A stretch of 64,000 nt of DNA, taken from positions 1,869,501 through 1,933,500 of the forward strand of contig JACYXH010000477.1 in the NCBI GenBank assembly GCA_026745465.1. Reading direction: 5' to 3'. The DNA comes from Lota lota. Its lineage: Eukaryota; Chordata; Actinopteri; Gadiformes; Lotidae. The notes under the pieces were generated by a model. It saw only the letters and a program-made list of their open reading frames with translations, was not told where the DNA came from and searched no databases. Positions 38,109 to 48,800 of the stretch are shown one piece after another. The translations under genes and the position numbers were made by a program. The stretch's first letter is position 1, and the number at the start of each line of letters is the position of its first letter.

Positions 38109-38283
38109 TACGTTACCTTGAAGGCAAACTTGCGGCTGATGTGGTCCTCTGGTCCTATGGGACTGATGACATAACTTGGCAACGGAATACTGCCCAGCAC
38201 AGACTCCTCTCGGCTGTCTGGAAGAGGACGAGTGACATAGACAGACAGAGGGAGAGAGGGGGAGAGGGAGGGAGAGAGGGAGA

Positions 38284-38332
<49 letters not shown>

Positions 38333-38855
38333 TGATATGGTGGGATGTATAAGTCAGGAGAGATTGGAGAGAAAGAAACAGAAGTAGAGGAGAGCATATA
38401 AAAAAAGATAAGAACATATGGAATGGGAAAAGGGAGTGGAACAACAGTCAATATCACTTGTCAACTTTAGACTTTGCGCGCACACAACCCCCTCACACAC
38501 ACAACGCTACTATAAATACAGGCTAAGGTGCCAGGGATCTAAACGTTCACTGTGGCATCCGTGTGCCGATCCTGGGCAGCTTATCAGCTCTGCATGGTGA
38601 GGTCATCACACCAACACACATACACACCACACACACACATACACACAAACACACACACACACACTTGACTGACAAAGCTGGGCAGAACACACAAATGCCA
38701 ACCAGTGGGGTTCCTATCTTAATTATTTCTCGCCTCTATAAATAAGATGTACCACTGCCCTGGGGATTGGTTTTCCACTGGACATTGCGACAGCCTGCTA
38801 GAATGTGTGTGTGAGTGCCTGTATATACGTGTGTGTGTGTGTGTGTGTGTGTGTG

Positions 38856-38928
<73 letters not shown>

Positions 38929-41900
38929 TTGTGCGGGTGTGGGTGTGTGTGTGTGTGTGTGTGTGCACTAGAGACAGAATGGAATTGTTGCACTAGGAAT
39001 GTTTCCTCTTTGGAGTGGACATTTCTCCAAAGAGAAAACTGAAATTAACTCTCTAGTGCAGGGGTTTTCAAAGCATGAACGGCAACCCTTTGCAGAACAC
39101 TAAGTCAGCCGCGTGCAATTTGACCTATTCCCAATATGACTTATTCTTGCTGGTGCTATGGGGTCATGCATGGATCAATGCATGTGCTGGCCTTGGCTGA
39201 AGCCCAGTGGCCCCCTCTCACAGGGACCTTGAATTTTCCTCCCTCAAATTATGAACCTATGAAACCTAGTGAAATAAAAACTTTAAATTACATTACTAAG
39301 CAAAGCCATCGGGCAGCAACACTCCTCTATAGAGCCATCATTTGATCAATATTTCTACAAAATATGCTAATTACAATGTACCCTGCCTTAAACAATAGCC
39401 AAAATAAAACACAATTAAACCAGATACGTCAAAACGTTTCAAAATGACCCCAATGGATATAACAATAAAATCTCTGTTTAGAAATGTATCCCGCTAGCTC
39501 TACAACACAAAAAAAAAGGTTGAAAAAAAATGCGTGGCCAATTGAGGTCTGGTGTGCCAACAAAACCTTTACACGAGTACTCGTTGAGATTTGGACAGTG
39601 TATTCGAGTGCTTTGGGGTATTTCTTGTATCCCTATAATGCGCCGACAGAAGCAAGAAAAATTGGATATGTATATATTGTTCACACATAGTACCTCATAC
39701 CTACAAACACATCTCTGAATCACAGTAATCACTTTTGGATACTTGCAGAGTTGCCAATCCTTATAATAATATGGCTCCAAAACATAAGATGCCACCAGAA
39801 CCCTGAGGTATCAACAACTAATGTCTTGGTCCAGTGGCACTGTTACTTTAGCCGTAAAGTTGGTTGCTACTATCTACCACAGCTGACAAAGTACGTGTGC
39901 TCCACATCGTGAGGATGATTATGATCAAATTTGTTTCCATATGACATCTAGCTCCACATGTAATATATTACGTTAGTGTGTCACATAATCTGCATTCTAT
40001 TTTCTGAAGATATGCCAAGATCACAACAAATCATCATTGTTTACATCTCTGCTTTTCTCTCGTGCCTCCCATGAAGTTATTTTGGAAACCTCTGCTCTAG
40101 TGTAGTAGCTAGTACCAGAAGGTTCTGGGTTTGGGAAACCTCCGATCTAGTGTAGTAGCTAGTACCAAAAGGTACTGGGTTTGGAAAACCTCTGCTCTAG
40201 TGTAGTAGCTCATGCCAAAAAGAGCTATGTTTGGGAAACCTCTGCTGTAGTTTAGAAGCTAGTACTAGAAGACGCTGGGTTTGATCCCCAATGTCTGCAG
40301 CCTCCCTGTAGGCATCCTTACCTATGCCTGAGAAATGTATCTGGATTCACAATAAGTCATTTTGGATAAAGGTGTCTGCAAAATTACTTTATATTTTCCA
40401 GCTTTTGACATATTCTAGGTCAACCCTCTGTGCTATACATTAGCTGACTTACCTTTGTAGTAGAAGAGACAGTAATCAGCCAAGACAAACCACTTTCGCT
40501 TCCATAGACGCATCCCTGTGCTGTCCTGTAGAAACACAAAGAAAGACAGACAGATGTTCAACTATTAAAATATAAATCACATCACACCTTTACATATTCA
40601 GTAATTAAAGGTATTATTTGTTATTTCTGCTGCTAGGGGTTGCTAGATCAAAACAATAACAAAATACTTAGTTTGATGACATTGGGACATAACGTTGGAA
40701 CATGGGAGATGTTGTCTTCGCCACCATTGCAGGTGAAAAGCTATCTGATTTGACTCAGGCAAAAATCCTGTTCACGGACGAGTTAATGTATTCAAGTTTT
40801 ATTCACGTTACCCTAGGTCACGTTATGTCATTTCATTCTAATAAAATTGCCACAATTAACATGGTGTTCATTTCTATCCCACCAAAAGTTGATTATTCTA
40901 CCCAAACAGCTGTAGATAATTGTATGTGGAGAATTCAATCGTGGGGTAGCCCAGTGCTGTTATCCGTGGTCAAATCATTCTACTACGTGTAGTAGTATTC
41001 CTAAAACCACTTTATGCGCATGTTAAACGTTGTTGTAACTTTATAACGCTACCGTACATATTACAGTGTTTCCCACAGAATTAGACTAGTTGTGGTGGTA
41101 GCTGATGGGGGGAGGTTGAAAGTGATATTGGATATTCAACAGATATATACGCTCTGAATTACAGCGATGTGACGGGCAACTGAAGACTTGATCACCAGTA
41201 TGAGTCCTGTGTGCCTAACGGTGTAGGCCTGCCAAGGAGACGGTCCGGCAGCAGCACTCCGCTCTATAGACGCTATCGTTTGGTCAATATTTTTACATAA
41301 AAGGTGAATTTCAAAGTACCCTTCACTAATCAATAGCTTAACGAAAATCCTATTAAACCGGTGACGTCTTACGTTACCAACGGATTAAAATCGCTGTTTA
41401 GAAGTGTATCCCACTAGCTGTACAACAGTAAAAAGCAGGTAGAGTAATGTGTGGCTAATGGAGATCTATCAGTGTAACATAGCCTGTATTTTATATAGAT
41501 GAAAATTACTTCATGAAAATGAGTACATCAGTACTCGTTGAGATTGAGACCGTGTAACCGATCACAGTTTTTTGGTAATTCTGGCATCCCTCATACTGAT
41601 CTTGAGTGATTCTATTATTATTATTCTATTAATGATTCGGCCAGCAGTCTTCTCTGTAAAGTCAATGTGTGTGAAACACTGCATTAGCTTCGTGGCTGGC
41701 ATGAGCCACTCGTGGAAGTAGAACATCGCAGTAAGCTAGACAGCTTTTGAAATATAATTTCTCTACTGCATTACTGTTTTTGGGTGTTTCCCCAGAAGTC
41801 AGGGGGTAAAGGGCATATAACGCCATTGACATGCGACCGAATGTAATGGGCCATTACCGTGAATAAAATTGAACATTGTTGGAAACAATTTGGATCATGT

Positions 41901-44900
41901 AAGTCCACAACATTGTCTACAAATATATATACAAAGGTCTAGTCCTTTGTAGATATTTTAATGTGGAAATATTATATATTAGGACTTTAATCATTTAGAC
42001 ATTTTGTAGTTACTTATCTCTAGTATATCTTTATTGATTATTCAAAGATTACAACAGTGTATCTCAAAGTGGAGCTGTAAACAAACACATTAACTACTGA
42101 TACAATATTAAATGATGCGGTTCAATGCCCTTCAAATAATAATAATAATAATAATAATAATAAGATTAAAGATGGTTTGTGCATTGTGCAAAGTTTCTAT
42201 GAAACTATTCAAAAGCATGTCAAGAAACAATATGCATGAAATATTCGGGTTGACTGATTGCTAGAAAAAGTCTGTTACCCAATTACCAGTCTGTTATTAT
42301 TAGTAGATATAATTTTTGTATATGACTTGCCGTCGTGGGAGGGCATGCATTACAAAATCCAGGGGAAGAACCAAAAAATAATTTGACCAAGAACTATGGG
42401 AATGGGTGTGTAGGGGGTGGGCATAATTTATTTTTACCCAAGGGTGGTCTGACAAAAAAGGTTTGAGAACCACTGGATTAGAGGAACCTGACCTGTTTGT
42501 AGAGCCATCCCCGAACAGCTACGGGTACGTTGGGGTTCCTCTTGAGGGACTGCTGTCTCTTTCCAAAACCATGCACCTTCCCACTGGACCGAGAGCCCTG
42601 CAACCAATCAACACATCAATATTTACACAGTACAAACAAACAAACACAAACATACACAGAAAATGACATAAACCCCAATCAACACACACATATAAACATT
42701 TATATATATATTTATATTAGGGATGTGCAGAGAGCCCAGTATTTGTATTTGTATCTGTATTTGTTGAGGCTACAAAACTATTTGTATTTGTATTAGAATA
42801 AAATTGGCGTAAATAAGGCGAAATAATCCTGTTTTTGTCCATTCTTCTTATTTAAGGATATTAAAGTGTTAATATAAGTGTTCTTCAATAAACTATTATA
42901 ATAATTATGAACACTTAAAGGTAGGAAAGGCAATGTTTTGTCAAATCATTGAAAGGTACTGCATATCCTACCTTTAAACGTAATATTGATTTATGGTTTT
43001 CATAAACCCAGCAATAAACATGTTTATTGCACCTGAACTTGCACATGAACTTGCACATGAACATAATTAAAAATAAAATAATTTTAAAACTAACATTCAG
43101 TTCCTAATCCACACTCAAACCAATAAACGAAACTCTAAACTAATAAATGACTACATGAACATTGTGATTCAAGAGCATGCAAATAAATGTAATACTAGAT
43201 GACGGAATGCCAGATAAGAAATAACTGGAGTAAATATCTTTAGCAGCTTGTAATTATTAGTAGGTAGAGCTTTTTGATATTGGAGAAGGAGCGCGAATAG
43301 TTGGTTCGTGAGGAAAGACGTGTCGAGGCGCTGGCGGTAGAAAAAAAGGACCACCTATATAACATTTAAAAATGTATTTCAAGTGAGTGAATCTTTTCCT
43401 GATGGTACGTGACAAAGGTGTTGAGGTTGAGCCAAGACCTAACATGGCATCCAGTAAAAATAAACACTTTATAACTGATAGGACAGAAGACTAAAGAATA
43501 CACCATGCTTTCAAATTCAAGTGTTACTGATGTCTACTTGTGAGTACCCCTTAGCACCCTGTGCACTGACATGATCAAAGACTGCTTGTAAAGTTGCTGC
43601 TCCACCACCACCACCACCTCCGGATTCAGTAGGGGGGATGGGGGGAACTGAGCCCAAGAGGATGTGACTGTTGAGATAAGCCCTCCCCAGAATTACACAG
43701 AGTAATGTGCTGTCACATTTAACACACTGCTTCTCAGGGGCCCGAGCCCTGCAGACCGACATTACATCTGAACAAAATGTTTTGCAAGTTGGAATTAGAT
43801 GTGTGTGAAGCTCTCAGCTCTCTCCTCCCCAAGGTCTATCCTTGTACACCATTCGGTGCCTAGTTGGTGTTCTTTGAAATCAGGTAAATCAGGTAATTTT
43901 CTACCATGGTCATGGGGGCTCTGAGAGGGAGAGGGCAATTAAAATTGTATCTGATTCATCAGTAGGTCATGAAATATGGCTATTTTCCCATAACATTTAA
44001 AATTAAACAGTCAGAAAATTATTTTATCTACTGTGCAGAAAATATTATACACAATAATAAAATAATAAATAAACTCCCTAAAATGGTTGAAAAAAATGCG
44101 TGCCAAACCGGACCCGACAGGGCCTAATGGGTTTGGTCTGTCTTTATTTCTCACATATTTGATTGGCTCACGCCGGGTTCGGGCTATGTTTTATTAATAA
44201 TTATTTCTTATTAATTATCCAACACTGCAAATGAGCCTAGATGTTTATATTAAATTTATTATTTATATTAACGTGTATAATAAGAAGATTAAAACTGGTC
44301 TGTCCGCCGACATGTTGCATAGGCTAAAACAAGGTTGATTCTTTTTTCATATCAATATATTTTCATTTATACATTTATATTGTTTATATTGTATATTGTA
44401 TAAGTTTGCCGAATAATGTGGTTGGAGTGTTTATTAAGGAAGAGTCATTTGTGTAGGAAATGAATCCATCCGATTTATTCTTACATGTATGTCCGTCACT
44501 CAATTAATCCAAGCTAGCAACATATGTTACAATGTAGCCTGCTATCAACCTACTACCCACAATGTTAGACATTCACATAATGAGACTAGTATTTACATAT
44601 AAATCAATTGACAAACTTATTCTATACACGACAAAGTGGTTTATAGTTATAATTCCCCATCAATTATAAATTATATAAATTATAAACCCCTTTCAATCCA
44701 ATGCAACCCTCCTGTCTCTTCAAATATTTCCCTCCTGGAACTTGAAAAAATGGTGAATGTACCCCGGGGAAGTATTTTGACACCTTGGGAGTTGGAGACA
44801 AGACGGTAAATAGTGTGGTTGCAAAGCAATCCACACTATTGTTATTCTGTGTCTTATTATTATTAGGTATTCACAGAGTGTTTTTGGATACCTATTGTAT

Positions 44901-45762
44901 TGCTAGGGATTATTAATCTTATATTGGATTGGTAATGCCTATAGCTCGGCCCATGTTTGCAAAAAAGTAAGAAAATTGTTGACGACATATTTACCATATT
45001 TACTTACGACCGGTAAGCAGGTCTCCAAAACGTTTGGGACCACTTTGTCCATAATTTGCTGTAATTTGCTGTCAAAGTTAAACGCTTAGCCCCGCCGAAA
45101 ATATCTGAAACTTGGTATACATTTTTGCCTCCTGGACCCATAATGTCAGTCTGGTTTTATTTGTATGTACAGTGAAAGTTTGAAAAAAAACTATTTTACA
45201 CTTGGATTAAAAAGTGTGTGAAACTCCATTATAATTGAATCCTCTAAATATAGAGGATAATTGGTGAAAGGTCGGAGCATAAGCAAATTTTCATTGGAGC
45301 TCCAAGAAAGGGTTAAGCTTCTCGGACACTTAAAGTATAACGCCACGGTGTGTGGCGAATTTCATATAAAACATCGCTCATTAAAACGCTCATTCACAAC
45401 GAAGATGATTCAATATAAATACAAAATGGACTAATTGAAATCAGTTGACAAATGTAAACATTGTAGTGCTTTTTATCCCGAAACAGCACCTCAACCATTT
45501 ACTTACGCCAGTCTTTGCCTCCCGAATATGGCGGCGGCATTGACATACGATCCAAGGGCCAATGCGGCGTCTATGGATCTATGTCTATGGATCCAAAACT
45601 GATGATAATATTTACATTTATACACACACCTGGCTATTGCCAGGTGTGTGTGTGTGTGTGTATCCAGGCTGAACTAATGGTCTCCACACAATGTCATCAG
45701 GAAGCGGCTGGGTGACTAGGTATGAGGCTGAAACATATGCCTCAACATCCTCCTACTGTACT

Positions 45763-45840
<78 letters not shown>

Positions 45841-48800
45841 TTGTTTGTGTCTTATGATGGGTGCGTACTTGTTCCCGCGGGAAAACAAATATGTCATATC
45901 CCAGACAGGCGTCTGAACGCACCAAGCAACAATTTGTCACAAAGCACCTCATTGTCATTAGCTTGGTGAATTGTGGCGTTGCACAGGGACTAACGAGACT
46001 CAGTGCAGTTCCTACAGAATAAATTAGGTGCCAGCTTTCTAGATACTAGTGGTTCAACCAAAACCAATTGACGACGACAACGGATGCCTGAAGGCCACGG
46101 CAGGAAACGTGGGGAGCAAGGGGAGCAGTGCAAACAGACTTCCGTCGAGGAGCAATAAAGCTTTCAGAACAGAGAAGCCCTTCAACAGGCAGACGCAAAG
46201 TCAGACACAGCAGGCTGTGTCTGACTGATATTTCATCCACAGTCCAGGTGAGCAGACACTTTATAAAAGCACAAACATGAGTCAATATTAACCTGGAGGA
46301 GGAGAATAGCACTGCTTACTGCTGATTCTCTCTAATGGAAGACCCATCTTCCATTAGAGAGAATCAGCATTTTAATTTGTACATGCTGTTCTTCATGTCT
46401 CAGTAAATTGAAAAATATATATATCTTTAGAACGAAGGGCCAGAGAACCAGCTGCTCTCAGGTACCTTTATCTTCCCTCTACTGTGCAAGAGACTCATCA
46501 ACTATCAATTCTGGTCTTGATAACACCGTCCAAGAGAACAGGAGATAGCTGAGTCGTCCCCCCTCATCCTCATCAGATCTGCCATCGGAACAGGGGTGAT
46601 GCAGTTGGGAGGGGGCAGTATTACTTTGATATCATATGAAAGCTATGAGGGATGAGCAAACACACCTTGGGGTGGTTAGTGTGGTAGTGACACTGCCATA
46701 GACACAGCATATTAATTTCTCAATGATCAGCATTTAAGTATTGAAATGACCACTGACTGTGTGCTGGAGTACTCCAAAGCAAGGCACGGCATAAACAGAT
46801 AGGCTTAATGTCTACAATAAAAATACTCCAGATAAATTAAGTTTTACTAATGTCAGTACAGATAAACGCACACATGCCCGCCCACCCACACACATGCCCT
46901 GCATAGACACAAACTTGGACTTAAACGCACAAACAATGCCTTCCCCTCGTCAGTATCACCCATACTTCCTATTAGCGGGGTGTGTGTGATGGGCTCACCT
47001 TGGATGCGGGGGTGGTGTCCACGGTGGAGGAGGTGAAGGTGGTGGAGGTCTCGCTCACTGTGGTGCTGGACGGTCGGCCCGGCTTCTCTGCTGGTGGGGG
47101 GAGGGACATGGTGAGGACCCCCTGGGGCCTGGAGGGAGACGGACATAAAAGGATGATGTTAGGCCCAACCAAATCACCCAGATGACCAATATCACCTACC
47201 ACAACCACCACCACCCCCCAATGAAAATGGCAAAAGTCTACAGCATCAACAAGCGCCTAAGCAGTACATTGGTTTCTGCAACTTTATTAATTGCTGTCTC
47301 ATTGTCTTTGGACATGAGGATTTCCTTTTCAGTGCACATTAGCATGAAGGCCTAAGTGATCCTGAGTCAGTGAGCTTCTTAGCCTGGTCTTAATGAACTT
47401 CAGTGTTGAGAAGCTTCTCTCACAGGCAACTTCAGAGATTAAAAGGGTCAACTCAACTACATTCCTGTTGAATCAAAGGACTCCACCCAGATACTGAAGG
47501 TTGAATCCTGTCTGACTGCAATAAAAAGTTGGTTGTCCCAGAACTACCTGCAGCTCAACAAAGGAAAGACAGAGCAGATAATCATCGGCCCAAAGCAACA
47601 CCAAACACAATTCGAAGCAGTCTCACTGTGTTTTGACGGCTCGGTCATCCTGCAAAGTGCCTGTGTTAAAAGTCTTGGTATCTTGTTTGACCCTTTGCTT
47701 TGTTTTGACCAGCATGTTAAAATAATGACTAGAATTGCATTCTTTCATCCGAGAAATATTGCTAAAATCAGACCAATGTTATCCGCAGCAGATGGAGAGA
47801 CACTCATTCACACATTTATATCATCAAGACTGGATTATTGTAATTCACTGTTCTCTGGTTTAACTAACTCGACCACGAGAAAGCCTCCAGCTTGTACAGA
47901 ATGCTGCAGCTAGATTACTGACTAGAACGAGAACATTTGAGCATATTACTCCTATTCTCGCCTCTCTACACTGCCAGATCGGATTTTAAGGTGCTACTGC
48001 TTACCTTTAAAGCCTTGCACGGATTAGCACCATCCTACCTGAAGGACCTTGTCATTCCTTATAGTCCTTCTCGGCCCCTCCGGTCTTCAGGAGCTGGCCT
48101 TCTTTCACTATCAAAGGTTAAAAAGAAGCGTTCGCCTATCGAGGGCCCTATCTATGGAATAGTCTGCCACCTGCAATCAGGAAAGCTGACTCTGTCGAGA
48201 TATTCAAAGCAAAGCTGAAAACCTACCTCTTCAGTCATTCGTTTGGCACCTAGGGGTGCCAAACCAGCTGCTGTTGCTGTTGCCGGGACTGATGCTGAAT
48301 GCGTGGATGAGTGTTAGCATCTATGTCTGACTATGTGAATGTTTCTGATTCTGTATTCTGTATCGATGCGTGTTTTGTGTAGTCACTAAATTAGCAGTTG
48401 CCTACATTCTTTGTGTGGACCTTCCCCCTTCTAGTTCATTATTCCGTCTGTTTTTAGCGTGTTGCGGTGACTACGACTGGATGCCTGGCATGTTGCAGTG
48501 ACTATGTATGCCTGGACTCCCCTTACGGTTAACCGGTCAGCACCCATCACCATGGACATTATTTATTTATATTTACTTTAATTAACTAAATGATTTAAAA
48601 TGTTTTGCCTGTATGAATGTCAATTATGGCACCCATTGCACTCCTAACCATCCCTGGAAGGAGGGATCCACCACTCTGCGTTCCTTCTCTAGATTTCTTC
48701 CTTGCTAATTAAGGGAGTTTTTTCCTGTCCTCTGGGGGGATAGGGCTAGGGGGGAGTCATAAATATACGGCCTGTTAAGCACTTTGAGACTGTACCTGTG

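Larger units (their letters stand above)
34231..38116 (-). other. plekha7 intron between visible exons 5 and 6
   Basis: No gene. It contains a G16 run (34255-34270), a 30-bp minisatellite (35531-35676), a purine-rich tract (36365-36520), a G23 run (36788-36810) with an adjacent GT repeat, a two-copy telomere-like ccctaa (36967-36981), a solo LTR (37061-37530) and a GA repeat (38044-38104). Confidence 0.8.
38331..40452 (-). other. plekha7 intron between visible exons 4 and 5
   Basis: No gene. It holds a GT repeat (38829-38966), a short hairpin (39003-39034), one copy of a hAT-MITE-related repeat (39290-39640), and a 50-bp tandem array that grades into a SINE (40084-40390). Confidence 0.8.
40526..42492 (-). 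other. plekha7 intron between visible exons 3 and 4
   Basis: No gene. It holds repeat copy 2 (40683-41060), a hAT-like MITE (41068-41683) and an AAT microsatellite (42135-42163). Confidence 0.8.
42598..46998 (-). other. plekha7 intron between visible exons 2 and 3
   Basis: No gene. A tttgtatttgtat-rich repeat end lies at about 42718-42800. AT-rich sequence follows to 44750. An interspersed repeat (44865-45095), a 41-bp block shared with 21.6 kb (45317-45357), two hairpins (45620-45655 and 46320-46369) and a GT microsatellite (45766-45840) complete it. Confidence 0.75.

Noticed and set aside
38736-39042. Cys-Val repeat open frames of 60-85 codons
   Set aside because: They are translations of the GT microsatellite. 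The same applies at 45691-45969 and 53879-54097.
40702-40992. 96-codon open frame as a possible small gene
   Set aside because: It lies in an interspersed repeat whose other copy (10.6-10.95 kb) does not keep the frame.
46320-46369. MicroRNA precursor
   Set aside because: The stem is only 23 bp, perfectly paired, with a 4-base loop. This is shorter and more regular than animal precursors.
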